A stretch of 64,000 nt of DNA from a bacterium. Its GTDB lineage: Bacteria; UBA8248. Shown here one piece after another: positions 26,113-35,308 of this stretch; positions within the stretch are counted from its first letter, which is position 1; each line of letters begins with the position of its first letter. The stretch spans positions 1-64,000 of the forward strand of contig JAJDYR010000036.1 in assembly GCA_022825065.1 (NCBI GenBank), given 5' to 3'. The notes under the pieces are model-generated. The model did no database searches. It was not told the DNA's origin and saw only the letters and a list, made by a program, of their open reading frames with translations. Position numbers and translations under genes: made by a program.

Positions 26113-26215
26113 CGAAATCTCCCCGTGAGCCGCGATGCCCCGCAAATCATTCTAAATGTTCGCGCAACGAGGTGTCCAGCATTGCTTTTGGCGATGAGTC
26201 GGGGAGGGCTGTTTG

Positions 26216-26398
26216 GGGATGTTGGAAAAGCCTTTGTGGGTCGGGTTAAATCACTCCCCCCTTGTCAGGGGATAAAGGCAACCCCCCCCTACCCCCCCAT
26301 GACAGGGGGGTACAAAAAGGCGACGCCCCGCCGCCGGGCTGAGGGGGTTTTGTTTTTTCTTGCCCCCCTGTCAAGGGGGGGTAGGGGGGGTTGGGTTT
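26216..26398. repeat. Snap-back repeat element, copy 5
   Basis: The left end is GGGATGTTGGAAAAGCCTTTG (26216-26236). The core at about 26276-26394 has arms GGCAACCCCCCCCTACCCCC and inverted GGGGGGGTAGGGGGGGTTGG. No right outer end is seen; a run of GTAGGG hairpins follows directly. Confidence 0.75.
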
Positions 26399-26572
26399 GT
26401 AGGGACAGGCCCCCGTGCCTGTCCTGCCCTTGTTATTGTCCCTCCTCAGGACAGGCGCGGGGGAAGGGCGGCCACAGGGGGCCGCCCCTACGGTCGTCAT
26501 CCCCGGTTGTGACGTAGGGGTCGTTCGCGAACGACCCCCTAAAGAAACGGGCGCTTCACGAAGCGCCCCTAC
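26399..26572. repeat. Cluster of four GTAGGG-family hairpins with different cores
   Basis: Hairpins at 26399-26427 (ACAGGC/GCCTGT), 26466-26491 (GGCGGCC/GGCCGCC), 26514-26541 (GTCGTTCGCGAACGAC) and 26549-26572 (GCGCTTCACGAAGCGC) lie in tandem. All are bounded by GTAGGG or CCCCTAC on at least one side, while the stem sequences are unrelated to one another. Confidence 0.6.
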
Positions 26573-26684
26573 GAGATCATCGCGCCTTCGCTCCTCGCCC
26601 CTGCGGCTTGTGAGCCGCTGGGCTTGTCGAGTACATTGAGGGCCTGCGCGTAGGGATGTCTCTTGCCGGATCGAGGAGTTCGGT

Positions 26685-27224
26685 TTGACCGCTTTGGTTC
26701 GCTCTTTTCATTTCGCCCTTCTGGTGTCGTGGCTCGCCCTCACGCTGGGCGTGTGGTGGGTGGCGACGAACTCGTTCGAGGCGTTCAACGCGGAGAAGAA
26801 CCCGGTGGCTTCGAAGCTGTTCGAGCCCGCCCCGGAAGCGAAAATCAAGGGCCGCATGGCCGCGAGAGAAGTCAACACCCGCATTTTCCGCGCCTGGAAC
26901 CGCCTGCAACTCATGTTCTGCGTCTTGTTGTTCTGCTTTCTCTGGTGGGCGGGACGGATGCGCGGCCTGCCGCTCGCGCTGGCCGGGTGCCTCCTTCTCA
27001 TCGTGGGCGTTCACGTCTTCTGGTTCACGCCGAAAATAGAGGCGCTCGGAAGAATTCTCACGAACGCGGAGGCTTCGGGGAATGCGCCGGCCGTGCAGAG
27101 TGAATTCGGAAGCTACCACGGGGCGTACGTCATCACGGATATCTTGAAGGCCTGCGTCCTGTTCGCCGCGATATGGGTTTCTCCGTGGCGAAAGGTTTTC
27201 GGGAGCGAAACGCCGCGCGGGTGA
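26685..27224 (+). CDS. DUF4149-like inner-membrane protein
   Basis: 179 aa from a TTG at 26685 preceded by GAGGAG at 7 bases. It has four predicted membrane helices, including FALLVSWLALTLGVWWVA, LMFCVLLFCFLWW, GCLLLIVGVHVFW and a C-terminal one, with a hydrophilic loop between helices 1 and 2 (SKLFEPAPEAKIKG). Layout and length resemble DUF4149 proteins, whose function is unknown. It may be a monocistronic gene upstream of the envelope operon. Confidence 0.6.
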   Translation: MTALVRSFHFALLVSWLALTLGVWWVATNSFEAFNAEKNPVASKLFEPAPEAKIKGRMAAREVNTRIFRAWNRLQLMFCVLLFCFLWWAGRMRGLPLALAGCLLLIVGVHVFWFTPKIEALGRILTNAEASGNAPAVQSEFGSYHGAYVITDILKACVLFAAIWVSPWRKVFGSETPRG

Positions 27225-27356
27225 AGGTTTCGCCGCACCCGTTTCTCTCCTTCCCCTTGCGGGACTACCCATCGGCTGGCAGGATGGTATAAACTAACGC
27301 TTTTACGCCGCCGCGCTGTCGCTATCAGGTCGCAGTCATGTCGTAGCGACGCCAAT

Positions 27357-28253
27357 ATGGGGGGCTTCATATTGAACCCCGCCTGTGACAAGCGCCAGTC
27401 TTTCCCGCGCCGGAAAAATCGCTTTCCGGTCTGGAAAGCCACTTTCTCGGGTTTTCTCGTCTTGTCGGCGCTCATCTTCTCGTCCACCCTCGCGTGGGCG
27501 GTCGATGGCATCTGCAAGCCGGGAATCGTCCGCCACGACGGGAGCTTCATCCCCGTCTCGATGAGAGGCGGGTGGGCGAGGGTTCGGAAAGCCCGCGAGG
27601 TTCGGCTGAAATTCCTGGGCCACTCGAGTTTCCTGATCGAAGCCCCGGGCGGCGGGCGGGCCGTCATGGACCCCTACGTCATCCCCGTTCTGGATCCGCC
27701 GCCGGATGCCGTCACCGTCAGCAATTTCCATGAAACCCACTCCATGACGGGGCCCTACCTGGGCAAGTCGGAGATTTTTTTCGGCGTGACGAAAGAGGGA
27801 AAGCCCAACGCGATCGACGAGAAGTTCGGGAACCTGAGAGTCGCCTCTTTCCCCCAGGTGGACGGGGACGAGAACCATCCTTTCGTCCTGAACACCATCC
27901 ATGTCTTTCAGGCGGGCGGGATTTGCGTCGCCCATTTCGGCAACGCGCGCTTCGGCCCCTCGCCCGGGCAGATACGCGCGCTGGGGAAAATCCACGTCCT
28001 TCTGCTCCCGATCGACGGCTCGTTCACGGTCCCCCACGACGTGGCGGCCAAGATCACCAAGCGCATCGGCCCCAACATCGTGATACCGATGCACTATTTT
28101 GGATCCGAATTGACAGGTGAGTTCGAAAAAGCCCTGAAGGCGGAGGGGATCACGAGAGTCGTTCGCCCGAAGGAGACCGAACTCGTGCTCACGCGCAAAA
28201 GACTGCCGCCGCCCACGACCTATGTGGTGTTGCCCGATGTCAACGTCCCGTAA
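27357..28253 (+). CDS. Exported MBL-fold metallo-hydrolase (UlaG/YfdR-like)
   Basis: 298 aa. A hydrophobic export signal lies near residues 29-48 after a basic start (FLVLSALIFSSTLAWAVDG). The metallo-beta-lactamase fold is indicated by KFLGHSSFLIE, SNFHETHS, CVAHFGN and IPMHYFGSE, the pattern of the lactonase-like L-ascorbate-6-P/UlaG subgroup with one or two metal ions. It overlaps the next gene by 17 bp, so it opens the envelope operon. The substrate is unknown. The ATG at 27357 has no good ribosome binding site, and a TTG shortly downstream could be the true start. Confidence 0.8.
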   Translation: MGGFILNPACDKRQSFPRRKNRFPVWKATFSGFLVLSALIFSSTLAWAVDGICKPGIVRHDGSFIPVSMRGGWARVRKAREVRLKFLGHSSFLIEAPGGGRAVMDPYVIPVLDPPPDAVTVSNFHETHSMTGPYLGKSEIFFGVTKEGKPNAIDEKFGNLRVASFPQVDGDENHPFVLNTIHVFQAGGICVAHFGNARFGPSPGQIRALGKIHVLLLPIDGSFTVPHDVAAKITKRIGPNIVIPMHYFGSELTGEFEKALKAEGITRVVRPKETELVLTRKRLPPPTTYVVLPDVNVP

Positions 28254-29085
28254 TTCTTTCCTGAGCCGGCGCGTGTTCATCGCCCGCGCCGCCATGGCGG
28301 CAGCCGCGCTGCTCGGCCTGCCCGGGCGGGCGAATGCGCAGTCGAATCCTTCTTTGAGCGAGTGGCAAAAGAACCTTTTCCCGCGTTCCTCCGAGGAGGG
28401 TAAGACGTTACTCCCCGATTTCACGCCGGCGCAACTGCGCTACTCCGGCGGACGCTGGCAGGAATATCCCACGGCGATGGCTTCCTTTCTCGATGAGGTA
28501 CGAAAGCGCACGAGCATCGAAACCGCACAGGATGCGCAGGCGGTCGACATCTCCTCGCCCGAAATTTTCGAATATCCTTTTCTCTACATGGCGGGGCGTT
28601 ACGAATTCGAGATGCCCGACGCAAGGGCGATAGACAACCTGAGGCGGCACCTCACCTACGGGGGGTTTTTGCTCATCGACGACGGCCTCGGGCTCGAGGA
28701 GGAGGCCTTCGGCGGCGCGGTCAGGAAACTCATGCGCCTCGTCTTTCCCAGAAACGCCTTCGAGGCGCTCCAGCGCGAGCATGCCGCTTTCAAGAGCTAT
28801 TACCTGATCCGATCCATCGGCGGGCGTCAGGCCGTGAGCCAGGATTTGATGGGCATCAACATAGGAATGTTCACGCCCGTCATCTTCTGCCGGAACGACC
28901 TGGGGGGCGCCTGGGCGAGGGGTCCCGGCGGCGGGTGGCTCGAGGAATGCACCCCCGGCGGCGAGACACAGCGCCTCGCGGCCTTTCAGCTCGCCGTCAA
29001 CATCGCGCTGTATGCGATGACGGGCAACTACAAGCAGGACCTCATCCACCACCCCTTCATCCAGCGCAGGCTGAACCAGGGCTAG
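28237..29085 (+). CDS. DUF4159 protein with Tat signal
   Basis: 282 aa. The start at 28237 overlaps the previous gene. The N-terminus has a twin-arginine motif (SRRVFIARAAM), a hydrophobic core and an ANAQS cleavage site. The body is a DUF4159 domain (GGRWQEYPTAMASF, YEFEMPDARAIDNLRRHL, GGFLLIDDGLG), a Rossmann-like GATase-type fold found next to MoxR/VWA genes, either alone or fused to BatA. It is the second gene of a run of eight that appears cotranscribed. Role in that system unknown. Confidence 0.85.
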   Translation: MSTSRNSFLSRRVFIARAAMAAAALLGLPGRANAQSNPSLSEWQKNLFPRSSEEGKTLLPDFTPAQLRYSGGRWQEYPTAMASFLDEVRKRTSIETAQDAQAVDISSPEIFEYPFLYMAGRYEFEMPDARAIDNLRRHLTYGGFLLIDDGLGLEEEAFGGAVRKLMRLVFPRNAFEALQREHAAFKSYYLIRSIGGRQAVSQDLMGINIGMFTPVIFCRNDLGGAWARGPGGGWLEECTPGGETQRLAAFQLAVNIALYAMTGNYKQDLIHHPFIQRRLNQG

Positions 29086-31431
29086 ATGATGGACTGGTCC
29101 ACACTCCACTGGCCCGGCGGCGCGCCCTGGTGGGTGCTCGTCATCGTTGCGGCCGGACTGGGCTGGGCGCTCGTCCGCAGGCATCGCGACCTGACCGAAA
29201 AACTCCCGCCGAGACGCGTCTGGCTTCTTCAGGGGCTGAGGGCCCTCCTGTATGCCGCGATCGTGTTTTTTCTCTCCGGCCCCACGGTGATCGACAAGCG
29301 CGAGCGCTCCCTGCCGCCCAAGCTGCTCGTTCTCCTCGACAGTTCGGCGAGCATGAGCGTTCAGGACGCGAACAGCAGGAAAACGCGCATCGACCTGGCG
29401 AAAGATTTCCTGCTGGTCCCGAAAAAGGCCGGACAAGTACAGGCCCCCGAAGGGGAGGAACCGGGCGATCCGCCCACGAGCCTGCTCGCGGATCTCAGGG
29501 AGCTCTACGACGTGCAGCTCGCACGCTACGATGCCGGCAGGACCCCCATCGGAGTGAAGGATCTGGAAAACCTTCAGGCCCGGGGCGTGGGCAGCGATCC
29601 GCTGGGCGCCATCCGGGGCGCTCTGCGAAGCGCCCGGGAGACGCGCGCTCCGGCGGGAGAGGAGGAGCAGAAAAACCGGGACGGCCCCCTCGGCATCCTG
29701 ATGCTCACGGACGGAGGGGACACCACCGAGGCGGCGCTTCCGCCCGGGGACGTGAAATCCTTTCCGCCCCTCATCGGCGTGGGCTTCGGGACGCCGGATT
29801 CCTTCCGCGACATCGCCATTCAGGATATTCAGGCCCCGCGCATCGCCTTTCAGGGAAAGGAGATGAGCCTGGAGGTCTCGCTCTCGGTCAAGGGCTTTTC
29901 CGGCCGCAAGCTGCCGGTCGCCCTGACGCGCGAGGGCCGCATCATCAGGACCCGGTCGATTGACGTCAGGCGCAGCCCGTTGCGTCGTATCGTGAAATTT
30001 CGCTTTACGCCGAGTGAGGTGGGAAGCCAGGTGTTGAGCGTGGTCACGCCCGTTCAGCGCGGCGAGATCGTGGAGTCGAACAACCGCGTCGAGATTCCGC
30101 TGGAAGTGAGGCGGGACAAGATTCGGGTGTTGACGATTACGGGCTCCCCCACGTGGAACTACCGGTTCCTGCGCATGGCGCTCAAGCGGGACCCCGCCAT
30201 CGACCTCGTGTCGTTCGTCTTCCTGAGAACCTCGGAGGATGACCCGGGCGTTCCGACCCGGCACCTGAGCCTCGTGCCGTTCCCGGTGGACAAGCTGTTC
30301 CTGGAGGAACTCAAGAATTTCGAGATTGTGGTTTTCGACAATTTCTCCGCCCAGGAGTATTTCAGCAACTACTACCTCAGGCGCGTGGAGGATTACGTCC
30401 GGAAAGGCGGGGCGCTGCTCATGTTCGGCGGCAGGCAGTCCTTCAGCGCCGGCGGGTACTACCGGAGCCCCATCGAGGACCTCCTGCCCGTGCGCCTGCA
30501 GCAGGAAAGCGATTATCAGGACCAGAGGCGCCTGCTTGCTCAGCTGACGTCCGTCGGCGGGAGACATCCCATCACGCAGCTCTCCTCGGATCTCGAGGAA
30601 AACAAGAAGTTCTGGACATCTTTTCCCCCCTTGAGGCGCGTCAACGCAACGACGCCGTTCGGGAAAGGGCAGATTCTCGTTTCCACGAAAGAAGGGAAAA
30701 CGCCTCTCCTCGCCACGAAGCGGATCGGCGAGGGAAGGGTTGTGAGTGTTTTTTCGGATGATATCTGGCGGTGGAATTTCGGGATGGTCGCCGCGGAGAA
30801 GACGAACCGTCTCTACATCCGCCTGGTCGCGCAGATGATCCGCTGGCTTTCGGGCGACCCCGGAAGTTCCCAGGTCCAGATTCTTCCCGAGGCGGAGCAG
30901 GGCAAGGACAGAACCTACGTCCTCAGGATGCAGGTGAGGGACGAATCCTATCAGCCCGCCCAGACGGCGCAGGTGAAGGTGCAGCTTCGGGATCCTTACG
31001 GCGTCACCAACCATTACCGCGCGGTCTATCGCCCGGATTCCCGGGAATTCGAGGTCCGCTTCCGCCCCCGCGGCAACGGGAGTTACCGGGCGAGGATGAC
31101 GGCCGTCCAGGACGGGCGAGTCATCGGCGAGGCGGTGCGGACCATCGGCATCGGCAGAGAGGCGGGCAAGGCGGAGTGGGCCGACGTCAGCCCGCGCTGG
31201 GAGAACCTGCAGACGCTGGCGAAAAACACGGGCGGACTCTTTTTCCGGGCCGACGCGGTGGGGAATGAGGATTTGACCGCCCGCGTTCTGGAGGCCTTGA
31301 AGGGCAAGGTGCCGCACAGGGTGATGGAAGTGCGCGACGTGCGCCTCTGGAGCATCCCCTGGATCGCGATGGCGCTCATCCTGCTGCCGGGCCTGGAGTG
31401 GACCATACGGCGCTTGTGGGGCCTGGCTTAG
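29086..31431 (+). CDS. VWA and glutamine-amidotransferase-like membrane protein
   Basis: 781 aa, starting at the base after the DUF4159 stop. Two N-terminal helices flank residues 15-80. A VWA-type metal site LLDSSASMSV lies near residue 83, with a LMLTDGG later in the same domain. After a beta-rich region comes a class-I GATase-like domain (about residues 345-480; VFDNFSAQEYF, RKGGALLMFGGRQSFSAGG) without the catalytic Cys-His. One C-terminal helix (IPWIAMALILLPGLEW) anchors the end. It is a large BatA-like protein, probably with its bulk in the periplasm, working with the MoxR ATPase encoded downstream. Confidence 0.82.
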   Translation: MMDWSTLHWPGGAPWWVLVIVAAGLGWALVRRHRDLTEKLPPRRVWLLQGLRALLYAAIVFFLSGPTVIDKRERSLPPKLLVLLDSSASMSVQDANSRKTRIDLAKDFLLVPKKAGQVQAPEGEEPGDPPTSLLADLRELYDVQLARYDAGRTPIGVKDLENLQARGVGSDPLGAIRGALRSARETRAPAGEEEQKNRDGPLGILMLTDGGDTTEAALPPGDVKSFPPLIGVGFGTPDSFRDIAIQDIQAPRIAFQGKEMSLEVSLSVKGFSGRKLPVALTREGRIIRTRSIDVRRSPLRRIVKFRFTPSEVGSQVLSVVTPVQRGEIVESNNRVEIPLEVRRDKIRVLTITGSPTWNYRFLRMALKRDPAIDLVSFVFLRTSEDDPGVPTRHLSLVPFPVDKLFLEELKNFEIVVFDNFSAQEYFSNYYLRRVEDYVRKGGALLMFGGRQSFSAGGYYRSPIEDLLPVRLQQESDYQDQRRLLAQLTSVGGRHPITQLSSDLEENKKFWTSFPPLRRVNATTPFGKGQILVSTKEGKTPLLATKRIGEGRVVSVFSDDIWRWNFGMVAAEKTNRLYIRLVAQMIRWLSGDPGSSQVQILPEAEQGKDRTYVLRMQVRDESYQPAQTAQVKVQLRDPYGVTNHYRAVYRPDSREFEVRFRPRGNGSYRARMTAVQDGRVIGEAVRTIGIGREAGKAEWADVSPRWENLQTLAKNTGGLFFRADAVGNEDLTARVLEALKGKVPHRVMEVRDVRLWSIPWIAMALILLPGLEWTIRRLWGLA

Positions 31432-31540
31432 GGGCCGGGCCGGCGCGCGCTTTTTGGCTGTTACCGCCCGTTCGTGTATTTTGTGTAATATACATGAAAT
31501 TGTACGCTGTCGACGTTTACTCATGTGAAGGAAACGAGAG

Positions 31541-34500
31541 ATGGCCGAGCAATCTTTCAGGAAGATAAACGAGTTCCTCGATTCCGTGATTCGCGCGCGC
31601 CTCAAGGTCAGGCGTCTCGAGGCGGGAATGGTGCTGCTGCTGGGCGTCCTGGCCGTTTTGCTGCTGGCCCCGGCGGCGGTGGTCGCGCAGCCCGTCTATG
31701 GGTATTCCGCCATCGCGTACGCCGGGACGGCGGTTCTTCTGCTGGGCGTGACGCTCATCCGCTGCTGGTGGCTGGCGACCCGCCGCCCGAGGCGCGAGAG
31801 CATCGCCCTCGACATCGAGGAAACCCACCCGGACCTGGGCAGCAACCTCATCAGTTCGCTGCAGCTTTTCCCGCGTAAAGGCGAACTCGGCGATGACGAC
31901 CCCACCTCGCCCGCGCTCATCGACGCGCTGGTGAACGACACCCGCCGGGAAGTGGAGCCGCTCGACCCGGAGGCTTATGTCTCCCACGCCGGCTTTCAAA
32001 GGCTCGGGCGGCTCGCCGGCGTTCTGACCATCGCGGTGCTTCTCATGGCGTTCATCTGGCCGGGGCTGTACCCGCGCGCGGGTTACCTTCTGGCGAACGC
32101 GGCGGACCTCATGCCCTCGCGCATCACGAACCTGGAGATCCGGGCGGAGCGCACCACGGTTCTCCCCGGGATGCCCACGACGTTCGAGGTGAAGACCACG
32201 GGCCGCGAGACGGATGCCGTCGAGCTGGAAGTGCGGCAAGGCGCCGGGTCCGGGGCGAGCATCGCCATGGAGAAGGTGGCTCCCCACCATTTCCGTTCCC
32301 GCTGGCTGGCCGCCGGCGACGTGGCGCGCGTCACGGCGCATACGGGCAGGTTCCGCTCGCGGACGATCGAGGTCCGCGTGGTCGCCCCGCCGAGGGTGGA
32401 ATCCATCGAGGTCGTTCAGTATCCGCCCGAGTATACGAAGCTAAAGCCCGCGGCGGGGAAAAACGGCGGCCACATCCGCGCCTACATGGGTTCCGAGGTT
32501 CAACTGGCCGTGAAGACGAACAAGCCGGTTCAGGAGGCGCTCATCGCGCTGGCCGACGGCTGGCGGTTGCCGCTCAACCCCTCGGAGGAGGGCGGTTCGC
32601 TGGGCGGGAAGATGATCCTGGGCGGCGCGGGCTCTTATCAGGTGCGCTTGAAGGATGCGCACGGCTTTTCGAATCTCGCGCCCCAGCGCTACCAGATCGA
32701 CATCATCTCCGACGCCTATCCCGTCGTGATGGTGACGCATCCGGAAAAGGACCTCACGGTGGAGGCCGACGAGCAGGTGACCGTGAAGTACCGGGCGTCC
32801 GATGATTTCGGGCTCAAGAGCGTATATCTCGAAGTCAGGCTCGGGAGCGGCCGTCCGAGGAGAATCAAGGTGTGGAGCGGCGAGGCGCCCAAGAAGGACG
32901 TGCTCGGACGCTATGAGTTCGACCTCAGGTCCATGGGAATCAAACCGGGCGGAATCCTCTCCTATCGCTTCATCGCCCCTGACGTGGATACGGTGAGCGG
33001 CCCCAAGTTCGGGACGAGCAAAGTCTACCGGATCAAGATCCGCGACCGGGAAGCCGTGATAGCCGGACTGGACAGGAATCTGGGAGAAATTTCGAACGAA
33101 CTCCTCGACCTGCTCGGCGATTACCTGGAAAAGGACCTGCCGCCGGAAGAGAAGGCGAAAGAGGCGAAGGAAACCGGCAGGCTCGCTGACTCCATCGAGG
33201 CGAAGGCCACCGGAATCCTGGAACGCATCAAGCGCGCGCGAGCGATGCTCAGGCCCAAGAACCCGCGCGAGACGCTCTCCGACATGGATCTCTCCACGCT
33301 GCAGCGTCAACTGCGGGACGCGATTTCGCAATACCTGAAACCACTCTCGCAACTCTCGAAACTGGGGAAGAACGCCGGTTCGGAAAGGGAAAGGCTGAAC
33401 CGCGAGATCGCCGCCCGGCAGGAAGAGGCGACGGAAACGCTGGAGCGCCTCGCCACGATGAGCGAGGAGATACAGCGCAACGTCCGGGTGGACAGGGCGG
33501 GCCGCACGACGGAATCGATGATCCAGAGGCAAAGGGCCATCGAGCAGGCGCTCGAGAAAATGCGCAGGATGGGCGGGGACCAGGAGGCGATCAACCGGGT
33601 GGAGAAGGAGCTTGAAAAGCTCAGGACGGAGCTGGGCAAGCTGATGCAGCAGATGGCTTCTCTGGCACGGCGCATGCCCGCGGAATTCATGAACCAGCGC
33701 AGCATGCGCGAGATGCCCATGCAGGACATGATGCGCGCCTTCGAGCGGATTCGCGAGATGATGCGCCAGAACAATTTCCAGGGCGCGCTGGAGCAGCTCA
33801 GGCGCCTCATGAGCCAGTTGCAGAGAATGCGCATGGCGCTGCGCGGCATGCAGCGCCAGCAGATGATGAGCCAGCGCGGGGGCCGGCCCATCAGGCGCCA
33901 GCAAAGCGAACTGGCGGCCATCGTGGAGGAGCAGCAGGCCATCCTGGGCGAGACGGTCGGCGTGCTGGAAAACGTGGTGGACCGTCTCAAGAAGAAGTGG
34001 CCCGAAGAGGTCGCCGCCGCGTCGGGCAGCGCCCGGGCGTACTGGAAAAAAGCGAACGAGTCGGCCGCAAAGCCGCTCCCGCCGGACTGTTTCCCGGCGG
34101 CCAAGCCCGTGAAGCAGGCCGAACCGGCGGAACCTGAGATATCGATGCTCGGCCGGCCCGAAGCGAAGAAGAAACTCTCCCCGCAGGCGCAGGCGGAGAA
34201 AATCCAGCGCGAGAAGATGCGCGCGCTCTCCGAGTTCGACACCATGCTGAAAAAGGGCGAATGGGGGATCATCTTCCAGAGGCTGCCGGAGTGGGCGGCC
34301 AAGCTCGAGAGGTCGCCTTGCGTCCGTCCCGAGCAGATAGCGGAGAAGGAAAAAGATGCGCCGAAGGTTGCGAAGCGCGAAAAAGGGCCGGAGTCTGCGC
34401 CGCCGCGGGATGCGCGGGAGGGAATCAGGCCCGAGCCCTGGGCCTGGCGAATGGATGCGGACGTAACGCCCGCGCAGAAGGCGGAGAAGCGCCTGAAAGA

Positions 34501-35308
34501 ACAGGGCGCCGCCGTCCTGAAGGGAGAACTGACGAAGAGAGTGCTCGAGTTGATAGGCCCGGCCCCTTCGCCGCAGGGGCCTTCGCTTGAAATTCTGGAG
34601 AGCATGGCGTCGCTCCCGCTTGGCGGGATGAGGTTTGGGCTCGCGCCGCCTGAGCCCGCCTCCGCGAAGGAATTGGCGAAGCGCGCGGGGCGGCTTTTGG
34701 AGAAATCGGAAAAAGACGCCGGCGGCACGGAAATCGCCAAGCTCGACGCCCTGCGCTTCCGGCAGGACGCCCTGCGCAAGCGCCTGGAGGTATTCGAGCG
34801 TCACTTGCGCCAGATGATGCAGGTGTATCCGTTCATCAACCCGGGCATCGTGCGGAGAATCACCGAGGCGGGCAAGGCGATGGAACGAGCCACCGCTTCT
34901 TTGGGAGAGCGCAGTTCCTCACGCGCGGTGCCCCCCGAGGAGGAGGCGATACGCAAACTCGCCCAGGGGCAGAACTCCATGCAGCAGGCCATGCAGCAGA
35001 TGGCCCAGCGGGGCAGCCTGGGATTGGGCACCCCCCGGGGCTTCGGCACCTTGGGGCCGGGCAGGGGCGGGAACAGGCCGTGGTGGTCGAGGAACCCGAA
35101 TTTTCCCCAGCCGCAGGGCTCGAACCGGCAGGGACGGGAGGAGGACGGGAGTCTCGGGACCCAGTTCAGCGAGGTTCTCATTCCGGATCGGGAACAATAT
35201 AAGGTGCCCCCCAAATACCGTGAAGAGATCATGGAGGCGATGAAGGACGGCCTGCCGAGCGGGATGCGCGGTGAAATCGAGGATTATTTCGACAGGCTGA
35301 CGAAATAA
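31541..35308 (+). CDS. DUF4175 membrane protein with Met/Gln/Arg-rich coiled segment
   Basis: 1255 aa. The N-terminal DUF4175 part has three hydrophobic helices (within 28-80 and near 165-180) and then a periplasmic beta-rich region. From about residue 510 it becomes helical with coiled-coil character. Residues about 690-790 are strikingly rich in Met, Gln and Arg (MQQMASLARRMP, MQRQQMMSQRGGR). It is clearly longer than the roughly 850 aa I associate with the family, owing to added sequence around 830-1100. SD is AAGGAAACGAGAG. The 109-bp gap before it contains TGTGTAATATACAT, a possible internal promoter. The stop overlaps the next start (TAATG). Confidence 0.82.
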   Translation: MAEQSFRKINEFLDSVIRARLKVRRLEAGMVLLLGVLAVLLLAPAAVVAQPVYGYSAIAYAGTAVLLLGVTLIRCWWLATRRPRRESIALDIEETHPDLGSNLISSLQLFPRKGELGDDDPTSPALIDALVNDTRREVEPLDPEAYVSHAGFQRLGRLAGVLTIAVLLMAFIWPGLYPRAGYLLANAADLMPSRITNLEIRAERTTVLPGMPTTFEVKTTGRETDAVELEVRQGAGSGASIAMEKVAPHHFRSRWLAAGDVARVTAHTGRFRSRTIEVRVVAPPRVESIEVVQYPPEYTKLKPAAGKNGGHIRAYMGSEVQLAVKTNKPVQEALIALADGWRLPLNPSEEGGSLGGKMILGGAGSYQVRLKDAHGFSNLAPQRYQIDIISDAYPVVMVTHPEKDLTVEADEQVTVKYRASDDFGLKSVYLEVRLGSGRPRRIKVWSGEAPKKDVLGRYEFDLRSMGIKPGGILSYRFIAPDVDTVSGPKFGTSKVYRIKIRDREAVIAGLDRNLGEISNELLDLLGDYLEKDLPPEEKAKEAKETGRLADSIEAKATGILERIKRARAMLRPKNPRETLSDMDLSTLQRQLRDAISQYLKPLSQLSKLGKNAGSERERLNREIAARQEEATETLERLATMSEEIQRNVRVDRAGRTTESMIQRQRAIEQALEKMRRMGGDQEAINRVEKELEKLRTELGKLMQQMASLARRMPAEFMNQRSMREMPMQDMMRAFERIREMMRQNNFQGALEQLRRLMSQLQRMRMALRGMQRQQMMSQRGGRPIRRQQSELAAIVEEQQAILGETVGVLENVVDRLKKKWPEEVAAASGSARAYWKKANESAAKPLPPDCFPAAKPVKQAEPAEPEISMLGRPEAKKKLSPQAQAEKIQREKMRALSEFDTMLKKGEWGIIFQRLPEWAAKLERSPCVRPEQIAEKEKDAPKVAKREKGPESAPPRDAREGIRPEPWAWRMDADVTPAQKAEKRLKEQGAAVLKGELTKRVLELIGPAPSPQGPSLEILESMASLPLGGMRFGLAPPEPASAKELAKRAGRLLEKSEKDAGGTEIAKLDALRFRQDALRKRLEVFERHLRQMMQVYPFINPGIVRRITEAGKAMERATASLGERSSSRAVPPEEEAIRKLAQGQNSMQQAMQQMAQRGSLGLGTPRGFGTLGPGRGGNRPWWSRNPNFPQPQGSNRQGREEDGSLGTQFSEVLIPDREQYKVPPKYREEIMEAMKDGLPSGMRGEIEDYFDRLTK

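Noticed and set aside
28408-31605. 1065-codon minus-strand open frame
   Set aside because: Antisense shadow of the DUF4159 and VWA/GATase genes, which have start signals, conserved motifs and operon spacing.
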